Of a DNA stretch of 28,414 nucleotides, positions 14,478 to 22,873 are shown piece after piece. This DNA is from Chloroflexota bacterium (GTDB taxonomy: Bacteria > Chloroflexota > Dehalococcoidia > GIF9 > UBA5620). Below the pieces are notes generated by a model that had not been told where the DNA came from, did no database searches, and saw only the letters and a program-made list of their open reading frames with translations. How positions within the stretch are numbered: the stretch's first letter is position 1; the number at the start of each line of letters is the position of its first letter. Made by a program: the position numbers and the translations under genes. The stretch lies in contig JAPLHH010000110.1 of assembly GCA_026389735.1 (NCBI GenBank), forward strand, positions 1 to 28,414, written 5' to 3'.

Positions 14478-15515
14478 ATGGCTTCAGAGAAAGAGAAGGC
14501 ACTGGAACTGGCAATAAACCGTATTGAAAAGCAGTTTGGTGAAGGTTCGATTATGAAGCTCGGTGAGATCTCGGCGAGAATGGTAGCGGAAGCTATTCCG
14601 ACCGGCTCGCTGAGTTTAGATTTAGCTTTAGGGATAGGTGGCATTCCTCGAGGACGTGTTACTGAGATTTTCGGTTCTGAAGCTTCAGGTAAGACCACTC
14701 TTGCTCAGCACATAATTGCTGAAGCGCAAAAGCTCGGTGGCATTGCTGTCTATGTAGATGCAGAGCATGCCCTTGACATCACCTACGCGGCTAATTGCGG
14801 GGTGAAAGTTGAAGACTTGCGCATATCCCAGCCTGACAATGGGGAGGAGGCTTTGGGGATTACAGAAGAGCTGGTAAGGAGCGGAGCTGTGGATGTGATA
14901 GTCATTGATAGCGTGGCCGCCTTAGTACCCCGGGCTGAGCTAGAGGGGGAGATGGGTGATATCCACGTGGCCTTGCAAGCGCGATTGATGTCTCAGGCAT
15001 TGAGGAAACTGGTAGCGGTGATTGGCAAATCACACACTGCGGTGGTTTTTGTTAACCAGCTACGGGAAAAGGTGGGTATCATCTTCGGTAGTCCCGAGGT
15101 TACCCCCGGGGGTAGGGCATTGAAATTCTATAGCTCGGTGCGGATTGATCTAAGACGGATTGAATCTCTTAAACAAGGTTCTGAGGTGGTGGGCACCAGG
15201 GTCAGGGCTAAGGTAGTCAAAAATAAAATGGCGCCTCCTTTTCGGTCTGCCGAATTTGACATAATGTTTAAGCGTGGTAAGTATGGCATAAGTAAGGAAG
15301 GTGACATTATCGATTTAGGTGTTGCTCTGGGGATAGTAAAAAAGGCCGGTACCTTTTTCACTTACGGCGACCTAAAGTTGGGCCAGGGGCGAGAGAATGC
15401 TAGAGATTACCTATGGCAGCATGCTGACCTGGCTTCGAAGGTGGAACGCGAGATAAGGGCTGCGGCAATGTCTTTGCCGAGCCTGGGTGCTGAAACGAAG
15501 GAAGTTTCCGAGTGA
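14478..15515 (+). CDS. recA: Recombinase RecA
   Basis: RecA forms ATP-dependent filaments on single-stranded DNA, pairs homologous strands and triggers LexA self-cleavage. The protein is 345 aa. It has an N-terminal oligomerisation helix ([20 protein letters not shown]), Walker [11 protein letters not shown], Walker [21 protein letters not shown], loop L1 [22 protein letters not shown]-equivalent [11 protein letters not shown], and loop L2 with [19 protein letters not shown]. The C-terminal domain (about 270-345) ends in an acidic tail. The L1 loop differs from the usual GDSHVGLQ or GDAHVGLQ. ATG 14478 is preceded by AGGAGG. recX follows. Confidence 0.98.
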   Translation: MASEKEKALELAINRIEKQFGEGSIMKLGEISARMVAEAIPTGSLSLDLALGIGGIPRGRVTEIFGSEASGKTTLAQHIIAEAQKLGGIAVYVDAEHALDITYAANCGVKVEDLRISQPDNGEEALGITEELVRSGAVDVIVIDSVAALVPRAELEGEMGDIHVALQARLMSQALRKLVAVIGKSHTAVVFVNQLREKVGIIFGSPEVTPGGRALKFYSSVRIDLRRIESLKQGSEVVGTRVRAKVVKNKMAPPFRSAEFDIMFKRGKYGISKEGDIIDLGVALGIVKKAGTFFTYGDLKLGQGRENARDYLWQHADLASKVEREIRAAAMSLPSLGAETKEVSE

Positions 15516-15582
15516 GCTGAACTCTTCTGTGTACTTATCACCCAGAGCGAAGGGGAAAAGCTTGGATATAGAGGAGGTTCAA

Positions 15583-16215
15583 GTGGGGATGATTACGGCT
15601 CTGCGGGTGAACGACAGGAAAAAGCAAGTCAGTATCTTTATCGACGGCTCCTTTTTATTTTCCATCGGTGAGGAGATAGCAGTCATAGCTGGTCTCGAAG
15701 TTGGTCAGCACCTGTCGGCAGAGCAGATTGAAGAATTGAAGAAAGCTGACCTTTCCCACAATTGTTTTGGGGCCGCTTTGCACTATCTCGGCTATCGTCC
15801 TAGAAGTGAGGCTGAGGTAAGACAGAGGCTACATCGTCGAGGTTTCAATGATGAGGTGGTGGATAAAGTTATTATTGGGTTAAAGGAGCGTAGGCTGATT
15901 GATGATGTAGCTTTTGCCCAGTATTGGACGGACAATCGCCTGTCATTCAGGCCTCGAAGCCGAAGGTTAATAAGGCTTGAGTTGAGGCAAAAAGGCGTAG
16001 CTACTGAAACAGCTAATGAGGTGGCGGAGGACTTAGATGATGAACCTGCCGCTTATGAGGCAGGATTAAAGAAGGCACGTGTTCTGTCTGGTTTGGATTA
16101 TCGTGAATTCCATCGCCATCTATCCGACCATCTTCGGCGGCGCGGCTTTGATTATGAGACTATTAGTTCTGCCGTGGCGCGTTTGTGGCAAGAGCGACAA
16201 TCTGACTCTGTGTAA
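15583..16215 (+). CDS. recX: Regulatory protein RecX
   Basis: RecX binds RecA filaments and limits their activity. It is built of three-helix repeats, seen here as ALHYLGYRPRSEAEVRQRL, GLKERRLIDDVAFAQYWTDN and the C-terminal HLSDHLRRRGFDYETISSAV. The N-terminal 60 residues (ITALRVNDRKKQVSIFIDG) form the usual beta-rich lead-in. The open frame begins at 15487 inside recA, but GAGGAGG at 15571-15577 supports GTG 15583 (or ATG 15589), giving about 210 aa. The gap from recA is then 67 nt with no promoter visible, consistent with the widespread recA-recX operon. Confidence 0.93.
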   Translation: MGMITALRVNDRKKQVSIFIDGSFLFSIGEEIAVIAGLEVGQHLSAEQIEELKKADLSHNCFGAALHYLGYRPRSEAEVRQRLHRRGFNDEVVDKVIIGLKERRLIDDVAFAQYWTDNRLSFRPRSRRLIRLELRQKGVATETANEVAEDLDDEPAAYEAGLKKARVLSGLDYREFHRHLSDHLRRRGFDYETISSAVARLWQERQSDSV

Positions 16216-16240
16216 TGTCCCTGAATAGGACATTTGTTTG
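16215..16240 (+). terminator. Weak intrinsic terminator after recX
   Basis: ATGTCC (16215-16220) and GGACAT (16228-16233) form a 6-bp stem with a 7-nt loop, followed by TTGTTTG. It starts on the last base of the recX stop codon and overlaps the -35 box of the rny promoter. Confidence 0.42.
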
Positions 16241-16266
16241 ACACCAGTTCGGCGAAAGATTACTAT
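16238..16266 (+). promoter_or_regulatory. Promoter for the rny operon
   Basis: TTGACA (16238-16243), 17 nt and TACTAT (16261-16266). Transcription would start near 16273, giving a leader of about 58 nt before the RNase Y start. Confidence 0.6.
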
Positions 16267-16330
16267 TATTACAGGGATAATTTAGAGGATTTCTACAGTA
16301 TGTGGTGTTTTAGGAAAGTGAGGCAGTTAA

Positions 16331-17863
16331 ATGTTTTCTACAGCGTTATACATTGTTGTAGTTGGGCTTGTTCTTATTTTAGGTCTACTCCTCGGCTATT
16401 TTGCCAGACAGATATTAGCCAACCAGCAGCTCCGTAGAACTCAAAATGAAGCCAAGCGATTACTGGAAGAGGCATCAGCTGCGAATGAAGATATGCTTCG
16501 AAGAGCCAGAGAGGAAGCGAACAAGGTCAGAGCTGCTGCCGAGGCTGATAGTCGCGAACGACGTTTTGAGTTGCAGGGACTGGAAAGGCGTTTTGCTCAG
16601 AAGGATGAGAAGCTAGAACACAAGCTGGAAGCTCTGGAGCGTCGCGAACGCGGTCTGGGTAATCGAGAGAGGGAAATCGAGGCGGTCAAAGCTCAGCTTG
16701 AAGAGATACGGGCTAAGCAGCTACAGCGACTCGAACTAATTTCAGGCATCTCAAGCGATGAAGCCAAGCAGGAATTGCTTCGGTCTATAGAGGGAGAGAT
16801 TCGCGAGGAAGCATCACGTCGTGTTCGGGAATGGGAGTCCCGAATAAAGGGCGAAATTGATGATAAAGCCCGCGAAATTTTAGCCACCACCATCCAGCGC
16901 TGTGCCACCGACGTAGTTTCAGAGACGACAGTATCTGTTGTGCCTTTGCCCAGTGATGAGATGAAAGGGCGACTTATTGGCCGTGAAGGTCGCAACATCC
17001 GAGCTTTAGAGCAGGCTACTGGTGTGGATCTCATAATTGATGATACTCCGGAAGCAGTGACCATTTCTAGTTTTGACCCGATAAGGCGGGAGATAACCAG
17101 GGTGGCTTTGAATAATCTTATCCTCGATGGGCGTATTCATCCGGCTCGGATAGAAGAAGTGGTGGAGAAGGCTAAAAATGAGGTTGAGACTGTAGTTCGT
17201 AATGAGGGCGAACGTGCAATGCGTGAAGTTGGAGTAGTAGGGTTGCATCCCGAGTTGATTAGATTAATCGGCAGATTAAAATTTCGAAGTAGCTATGGGC
17301 AGAATGTATTAACCCATAGCCTTGAGGTTGCTCACTTTTCCGGAATGTTGGCAGCTGAGATCGGTGCTGATGTAGCGCTGGCTAAGAAAGCCGGCCTGCT
17401 TCATGATATCGGTAAAGCTGTGGGCCATGAAGTAGAAGGGCCCCATGCTTCGATAGGTGCTGATTTGGTTAAGCAGTGGGATAAATCAACTGAAGCGGCT
17501 CAAGCTATCGCTGAGCATCATGGCGAGGCCACAACGACTAGTGCTCTTGGTTTTATCGTTGCTACGGCTGATGCTATAAGTGGGTCGAGACTCGGAGCCC
17601 GGCGTGAGTCACTAGAGAAGTACTTGAAGCGTATCGAGGCTTTGGAAAGTGTGGCTAATAGTTTTCCCGGGGTTGAGAAGGCTTTTGCCATTCAAGCTGG
17701 GCGCGAAGTGCGCATTCTGGTTAAGCCAGAGCAAGTAGATGACCTTGGAGCTATGAGGCTGGCTCGGGATATAGTTAAGAAGATAGAGGATACTCTGGCG
17801 TATCCGGGGCAGATTAAAGTGACTGTGATGCGGGAGACCAGGGCGGTAGATTATGCCAAATAA
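16331..17863 (+). CDS. rny: Ribonuclease Y
   Basis: RNase Y is a membrane-anchored endoribonuclease that starts mRNA decay. The 510-aa chain has an N-terminal membrane anchor (about 5-25) and a long coiled coil (about 30-190, rich in Glu/Arg/Lys). A KH RNA-binding domain ([20 protein letters not shown]) follows, then an HD metal-dependent nuclease domain ([18 protein letters not shown], with GLLHDIGKA) and a C-terminal domain ending in [12 protein letters not shown]. All catalytic HD residues appear present. The start is ATG 16331 with a GAGG about 8 nt upstream. The YmdB-type gene follows by 25 nt; rny-ymdB adjacency is a recurring arrangement in Gram-positive and related bacteria. Confidence 0.97.
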   Translation: MFSTALYIVVVGLVLILGLLLGYFARQILANQQLRRTQNEAKRLLEEASAANEDMLRRAREEANKVRAAAEADSRERRFELQGLERRFAQKDEKLEHKLEALERRERGLGNREREIEAVKAQLEEIRAKQLQRLELISGISSDEAKQELLRSIEGEIREEASRRVREWESRIKGEIDDKAREILATTIQRCATDVVSETTVSVVPLPSDEMKGRLIGREGRNIRALEQATGVDLIIDDTPEAVTISSFDPIRREITRVALNNLILDGRIHPARIEEVVEKAKNEVETVVRNEGERAMREVGVVGLHPELIRLIGRLKFRSSYGQNVLTHSLEVAHFSGMLAAEIGADVALAKKAGLLHDIGKAVGHEVEGPHASIGADLVKQWDKSTEAAQAIAEHHGEATTTSALGFIVATADAISGSRLGARRESLEKYLKRIEALESVANSFPGVEKAFAIQAGREVRILVKPEQVDDLGAMRLARDIVKKIEDTLAYPGQIKVTVMRETRAVDYAK

Positions 17864-17888
17864 GAACTAATCAATATAGGGAACAGTA

Positions 17889-18665
17889 TTGCGTATATTA
17901 ATGATAGGCGACGCAGTTGGCAGGCCTGGCAGAAGAGCAGTGCGGAAATTTCTACCAGGCCTGTGCCACGATTATGGGATTGGTCTTGTTATAGCAAACG
18001 GTGAGAACTCCGCTGGAGGCATTGGCATTACGCCAGACACGGCCAGAGAGCTTTTTGACTGCGGCATTGATGTGTTAACTACTGGGAATCATGTATGGGC
18101 TAAGAAGGAGATTATCCCTTTTTTGGATGGTGAGTTGCCCATTCTTCGCCCTTTGAATTTCCCGCCCGGTGCACCAGGCCGTGGTTTTCTGGAGGTAAAA
18201 GATGCCTTAATAGTCAATCTAATAGGACGCGTTTTTATTGGCGGATTTGATTGTCCTTTCAGGGCTATAGACTATTTGCTCTCGGAAATTAAGGCTGATA
18301 GTAAGGTTATAATTGTTGATTTTCATGCTGAAGCTACTTCGGAGAAGGTAGCTATGGGAAGGTATCTTGATGGTCGAGTGAGTGCGGTGCTCGGTACGCA
18401 TACCCATGTAGGTACAGCAGATGCCTGTATTTTGCCTAAGGGTACTGCTTATGTTACTGATGTAGGGATGGTTGGTCCTGTGGATTCCGTCATCGGCGTC
18501 GATACTGAATCAGCAATTCGTAGTTTTCTTACCGGCATGCCTCATCGCTTTTTTGTAGGCGAAGGAACTGTCGCTTTTGATGCGGTGCTAGTCGATGTGG
18601 ATGAGGCTACTGGAAAAGCTGTAAGCATACAGCGGATACAGCGAAGTGGAGATGATGAAGGCTGA
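17889..18665 (+). CDS. YmdB-type metallophosphoesterase (TIGR00282)
   Basis: YmdB-family enzymes are dimetal phosphodiesterases; Bacillus YmdB hydrolyses cyclic AMP in vitro and affects RNase Y-related mRNA decay. The 258 aa begin RILMIGDAVGRPGRRAV, with metal ligand Asp in GD. GENSAGGIGIT, TTGNHVWAKKEI, VDFHAEATSEKVAMG and LGTHTHVGTADA then supply the Asn/His/Glu ligands. The start is TTG 17889 with AGGGA about 7 nt upstream. It follows rny closely, and its end overlaps the next gene by 11 nt. The link to RNase Y is supported by gene order here and by knowledge of Bacillus. Confidence 0.92.
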   Translation: MRILMIGDAVGRPGRRAVRKFLPGLCHDYGIGLVIANGENSAGGIGITPDTARELFDCGIDVLTTGNHVWAKKEIIPFLDGELPILRPLNFPPGAPGRGFLEVKDALIVNLIGRVFIGGFDCPFRAIDYLLSEIKADSKVIIVDFHAEATSEKVAMGRYLDGRVSAVLGTHTHVGTADACILPKGTAYVTDVGMVGPVDSVIGVDTESAIRSFLTGMPHRFFVGEGTVAFDAVLVDVDEATGKAVSIQRIQRSGDDEG

Positions 18666-19506
18666 TCTGCATTTGCATACTACTGCCTCTGATGGGCGTC
18701 TGGAACCTAAGGAGATTGTCTCTCTGGCGGTAAAGGTCGGGCTTGACGTTATTGCTATTACCGACCATGACAGCATAGACGGCGTTACACCAGCTTTAGC
18801 TGCTGCAGAAGCTTTTCCTTCACTTATGGTTATACCTGGTGTGGAGATTAATACTGATGTTCCTCGTGGCGAGGTTCATGTTTTGGGCTATTTCATTGAT
18901 TACACTGACCGGAAATTGGCTATTGCTTTACAGGGATTGCGCGATTCACGGCGGGAGCGGGCACAGCAGATGATTGCCAAGCTGAGCAAACTGGGCATGA
19001 ATATTGAGTGGCAGCGAGTGCTTGAGCTAACCCAAGGCGGGTCTGTAGGCAGGCCTCACGTAGCGCAGGCTTTGTTCGAGAAAGGTTATGTTAGTTCCGA
19101 GAAAGAGGCTTTCGACAAATACATTGGCCATGATGGTCCTGCTTATGTGGAACGGTACAAATTGCTTCCGGTTGAAGCAGTTAAGCTGGTTACGGATGCT
19201 CAGGGCTTGCCTGTCTTGGCTCACCCGGCAGACATCGGTGATTTAAATGAGCTTGTTCCCAAGTTGAAGGCGGTTGGTCTAGTCGGCATCGAAGTTTACT
19301 ATCGCGACTACAGTTCAGATGTTATCGCCGGGCTGCTGAAAGTCGCTAAGCAGCATGACCTTATCCCCACGGGCGGTACCGATTACCATGCCTTTGGTGA
19401 TGGTTCAGAGGTCATGATTGGGGGAGCACTGGCTCCCGCTCAGTCTGTGGAGAGGCTGCTTGCCCTGGCTGACAAGCGTAGTTTAGAGCTGCTGAAACAG
19501 CGTTAA
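18655..19506 (+). CDS. PHP-domain phosphoesterase, TrpH/RNase AM-like
   Basis: PHP proteins of this group (E. coli YciV/RNase AM) hydrolyse 3',5'-bisnucleotides and trim 5' ends of RNA. The 283-aa chain has ADLHLHTTASDG at the very start (His, His, Asp metal ligands), AITDHDSIDGV, PGVEINTDV (Glu ligand), an insertion with GRPHVAQALFEKGYV, LPVLAHPADIGD (His) and PTGGTDYHAFGD (Asp-Tyr-His). Candidate starts are GTG 18646, ATG 18652 and ATG 18655. I prefer 18655 because it begins MKADLHLH as in homologues and has GGAG just upstream. Translation is likely coupled to the YmdB-type gene. The company of rny makes an RNA-turnover role attractive, but that remains inference. Confidence 0.88.
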   Translation: MKADLHLHTTASDGRLEPKEIVSLAVKVGLDVIAITDHDSIDGVTPALAAAEAFPSLMVIPGVEINTDVPRGEVHVLGYFIDYTDRKLAIALQGLRDSRRERAQQMIAKLSKLGMNIEWQRVLELTQGGSVGRPHVAQALFEKGYVSSEKEAFDKYIGHDGPAYVERYKLLPVEAVKLVTDAQGLPVLAHPADIGDLNELVPKLKAVGLVGIEVYYRDYSSDVIAGLLKVAKQHDLIPTGGTDYHAFGDGSEVMIGGALAPAQSVERLLALADKRSLELLKQR

Positions 19507-19542
19507 GTCCAAAGAAACTTATAAGAGGAGGAGCGAACAAAT

Positions 19543-21609
19543 TTGGAGGCATTTCGTGAAATTTTCTGGAACATAGCTTTCGGGCCTCTTGTCTTGTACC
19601 TGTTGGGTGCAGCCGCTCTGGGAGTTTTTATTTATGCTATATACTGGCGCTTTCGCCTATGGGCGGTCGGTAAGCCTGATAAGAGATGGGATAAGCTAGG
19701 TAAAAGAATTTGGGATTTTATAGTTCTTGGGGTAATTGATGGCCTTTTTCATAGGCGATTCTTCCGCGAACCTTATCCTGGGATAATGCATTTTCTTATT
19801 TTTGCTGGTGCTGGTGTTCTGCTAGTTGGAACAGCTCTCGACGTTATAGACCATTATGTGTTTCATTTTATAAGCGGGAATGTTTATCTTGGCCTTAGTT
19901 TTGCGCTGGACATAGGTGGGGTAATGATGTTGGTTGGCGCTATCATGGCCGTGGTTCGCCGGTATATCCAGAAGCCGGAAAGGTTAAATACTGTGCTGGA
20001 CAATTCCGTTGTTATAACTCTGATCTTTGTTGTTGTAATCACCGGCTTTTTTATCGAAGGCTTTCGCATGCTCACGGCCACCCCTGAAGGCTTGTCTCAG
20101 CCTGAATTTTACAGTCATCCAGAGTGGTCTAGATGGTCCTTTGGCGGCTATTTTATAGCCAGCCTGTTCGCTGGCTTGCCTGAAAGCGCCAGGTTAGCCT
20201 GGTACGTCGGCTTATGGTGGTTTCATGCTGCCTTGGCAGTGGGGGCTATTTTCTATGTGTGCCTTTCATTCGATAAGCTTACTCATATCATCGTGTCTCC
20301 GGTTAACGTCTTCTTCAGGTCATCTCGACCTAAGGGAGCTTTAGCGCCCATTAATATCGAGGAGGCCGAGACTTTCGGTGTGAGTAAAATAGAAGATTTC
20401 ACTTGGAAGCAGCTCTTGGATCTGGATGCTTGTACTGACTGTGGTAGGTGTCAGGACAGATGCCCGGCTTATCTTACAGGCAAGCCTTTGTCTCCACGGA
20501 AGGTAATACAAGACCTTAAAGCTCATTTGGTGGATAGAAGTCATGCTCTGCTGGCCGCCAAAGCGGCTACCCCTGCTGATGGTGGTGGGGTTAAGGCTCT
20601 GATTGGAGAGGTGATACTTGAGGATGAGCTTTGGGCATGCACCACCTGCCGTGCTTGTCAGGAAATATGCCCCGTCTTTGTTGAGCATATCGATAAGATT
20701 GTTGACATGCGCCGCAACTTGGTCTTGGAACAAGCTAAGATACCCGAGACCGGTGAAGCTGTTTTGAGGTGCATTGAGGCCAGAGGCCATAGCTGCAGGG
20801 GAACTACCCTCACCCGGACTGACTGGACCAGTGGACTGGATATTAAGCTTTTATCTGAAGATAGCAATGTTGATTTTGTGTGTTACGTCGGTTGTGCCGC
20901 AGCTTTGGAAGACAGGAGTATGAAAATAGCTGTAGCTATGGGAAAGATATTGAAAGCTGCCGGTGTTAGTTTTGCTGTCCTTGGTCCGGAGGAGACCTGC
21001 TGCGGTGAGCCGGCCAGAAGGCTGGGTAACGAATACCTGTTCCAGATGCAGGCTACAAAGAATATCGAGCAATTTAAGAACTACAATGTAAAAAAGATAA
21101 TCACCACCTGTCCGCATTGCTTTAACACTATTAAGAACGAGTATCCCCAGTTTGGTGGTGAATTTGAGGTTGTTCATCACACACAGTTTATCGCGGAACT
21201 GCTGAAGCAGGGTAAGATTAAGCCGGCCTTGATGAGCGACGGCAAGTTAACTTACCACGATTCTTGTTACTTGGGCAGGCACAATGATATCTATGAGGCT
21301 CCGAGACAGGTGTTGGCCAGCATCTCACCATCCCGGCTGCTGGAGATGAAGCGCATTCGGCGGAACGGATTTTGCTGTGGTGGTGGAGGTGGACGCTATT
21401 GGATGGAAGAGCGCATTGGCAAGCGGATCAGCGAGGAGCGCATTGAGCATGTGATTGAGACCAAAGCTGATATCGTGGCCACAGCCTGCCCTTATTGTTT
21501 GCAGATGTTCGAAGATGCTATTAAGGCGAAAGCGGTAGAGGGATCGCTTAAAGCTCTAGATATCGCTGAACTGCTGGCAGCACGACTTGATAAAGAGGCT
21601 ACTAAGTAG
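19543..21609 (+). CDS. Membrane cytochrome b / HdrD-like Fe-S oxidoreductase fusion
   Basis: The protein is 688 aa. Residues 1 to about 250 hold five or six membrane segments of NarI/HdrE type (about 12-35, 80-100, 115-138, 155-176, 218-242), with histidines in or near the membrane such as His83 and His228 as possible heme b ligands. Two [4Fe-4S] motifs follow: CTDCGRCQDRCP (297-308) and CTTCRACQEICP (366-377). Two CCG domains come next: Cys447/Cys451, ETCCGEP and CPHC (523-526), then HDSCYLGRHN (573-582), GFCCGGGGG and CPYC (649-652). This layout matches the DUF224/HdrD-like proteins thought to connect electron-transfer flavoprotein with menaquinone. TTG 19543 is preceded by GAGGAGGAG. The physiological partner is not visible. 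Confidence 0.88.
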   Translation: MEAFREIFWNIAFGPLVLYLLGAAALGVFIYAIYWRFRLWAVGKPDKRWDKLGKRIWDFIVLGVIDGLFHRRFFREPYPGIMHFLIFAGAGVLLVGTALDVIDHYVFHFISGNVYLGLSFALDIGGVMMLVGAIMAVVRRYIQKPERLNTVLDNSVVITLIFVVVITGFFIEGFRMLTATPEGLSQPEFYSHPEWSRWSFGGYFIASLFAGLPESARLAWYVGLWWFHAALAVGAIFYVCLSFDKLTHIIVSPVNVFFRSSRPKGALAPINIEEAETFGVSKIEDFTWKQLLDLDACTDCGRCQDRCPAYLTGKPLSPRKVIQDLKAHLVDRSHALLAAKAATPADGGGVKALIGEVILEDELWACTTCRACQEICPVFVEHIDKIVDMRRNLVLEQAKIPETGEAVLRCIEARGHSCRGTTLTRTDWTSGLDIKLLSEDSNVDFVCYVGCAAALEDRSMKIAVAMGKILKAAGVSFAVLGPEETCCGEPARRLGNEYLFQMQATKNIEQFKNYNVKKIITTCPHCFNTIKNEYPQFGGEFEVVHHTQFIAELLKQGKIKPALMSDGKLTYHDSCYLGRHNDIYEAPRQVLASISPSRLLEMKRIRRNGFCCGGGGGRYWMEERIGKRISEERIEHVIETKADIVATACPYCLQMFEDAIKAKAVEGSLKALDIAELLAARLDKEATK

Positions 21610-21654
21610 GCCAAGGCTAGCTGCAAAAACAGAGTATGTTAAGGAGGTAATAAA

Positions 21655-22656
21655 ATGTGGGATGCTTCGAAATGTAATCTTTGTGGTGACTGCCTGGTGA
21701 AGTGTCTCTATGTCAATTATGACAAAGACAGAGCTGTGGCTGAAATCAAGGCGCTCATGGAGGGCAAACAGGCTGAAATCTTAAGCCAGTGTGTCACCTG
21801 TTGTGCCTGCAGGGAATACTGCCCCACAGGAGCCGACCCCTATGACCTTATCTTGAGAGCGCAGGAGAAATATGGAGCCTTCCCTGTACCTGCAGAGGTG
21901 GTAGCTATGTTCGACCTCGGCGCTCAGATCCCGAGCGAGCTGATACCTGGCGACCCTGACAAACCTATCCTATCCCTTTGTATCATGGAGCGCCTGATAC
22001 CAGAAGATACTCTCGATAGCCAGCTATTCAAAGGTATGACCATAGTCAAGGGAGGAGACTACTTTTGCTACATTGGCTATGTGCATGTTGGCAAAGAAAG
22101 CCCCATTGAGAAGAATGCCCGGAAATTCATTGATAAGATGGCTAGCCTGGGTAAGGAAATCGTATTTATACATGATGATTGCTATGCTATGGTGCACGCC
22201 AAGGTCAGGGACTATGGCATCACTGTTCCCTTCAAGTACATGCATATCTTCGAATACCTGCGCAATTATCTTAGAGACCACCGAAGTAGCGTTACCAGGC
22301 TAAACAGGAAGGTGGCTTACCAGCGTCCCTGTGCTTCGAGGTACACCCCGGACAAGGATGTCTTTCTTGATGAGATCTTGGAGCTCATTGGAGTGGAGCG
22401 AATGCGGCGGAAATATGACCGTGAGACAGCTCTCTGTTGTACAGGCCCGTTAATCAATGTCAACCGGGAGCGGGCTGTCAGTCTGCAGGCGAAGAATATT
22501 GACGATGCCATTGCCAGTGGTGCTCACGCCCTGGTTACCCTTTGTCCTATGTGCGACCGTGTGCTGAAGCGTCCGACCTCTGAGCGTGGTTTTAGCAAGA
22601 TTTTCATAACTGACCTCTGCCGTATGGCTCTAGGTGAGAAGTCGTTTCCGGCATAG
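21655..22656 (+). CDS. Fe-S protein with 2x[4Fe-4S] and CCG domain, HdrD/HdrB-like
   Basis: The protein is 333 aa and soluble. There are two ferredoxin clusters at the N-terminus: CNLCGDCLVKC (Cys7, 10, 13, 17) and CVTCCACREYC (Cys46, 49, 52, 56). The C-terminal half is one intact CCG unit: Cys226, Cys261-Cys262 in ALCCTGPL, and CPMC (297-300). The first CCG unit appears degenerate, keeping only Cys138 and Cys176 with a DDCY. ATG 21655 has AAGGAGG upstream. It follows the membrane fusion by 45 nt and probably forms a complex with it, either as an extra electron-entry module or as a heterodisulfide-type catalytic site. Substrate unknown. Confidence 0.85.
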   Translation: MWDASKCNLCGDCLVKCLYVNYDKDRAVAEIKALMEGKQAEILSQCVTCCACREYCPTGADPYDLILRAQEKYGAFPVPAEVVAMFDLGAQIPSELIPGDPDKPILSLCIMERLIPEDTLDSQLFKGMTIVKGGDYFCYIGYVHVGKESPIEKNARKFIDKMASLGKEIVFIHDDCYAMVHAKVRDYGITVPFKYMHIFEYLRNYLRDHRSSVTRLNRKVAYQRPCASRYTPDKDVFLDEILELIGVERMRRKYDRETALCCTGPLINVNRERAVSLQAKNIDDAIASGAHALVTLCPMCDRVLKRPTSERGFSKIFITDLCRMALGEKSFPA

Positions 22657-22873
22657 GTTGGCTGGTTTCAGCCATGCCTGGGATACTTTGGTGGATGGTG
22701 GGTTTTTAGTTAAGGCGGCACAATGTGAGCCAGGTCAGCAAGTGCCTGGTCAGAAGTCTGTATGCCTTGCGCAGCGCCGGTGGGCTTGGCATCCTTAAAT
22801 GCAGGTCTGAAGCCCTCTTTTCTACCATTAGTTGAGAAGCTCAGCTATTTCTATAACCGCAACTCCGCAAGGT

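Noticed and set aside
22657..22873. Intrinsic terminator between the Fe-S gene and the EEP gene
   Set aside because: Several short inverted repeats exist (for example 22659-22674), but none is followed by a T-run in either direction.
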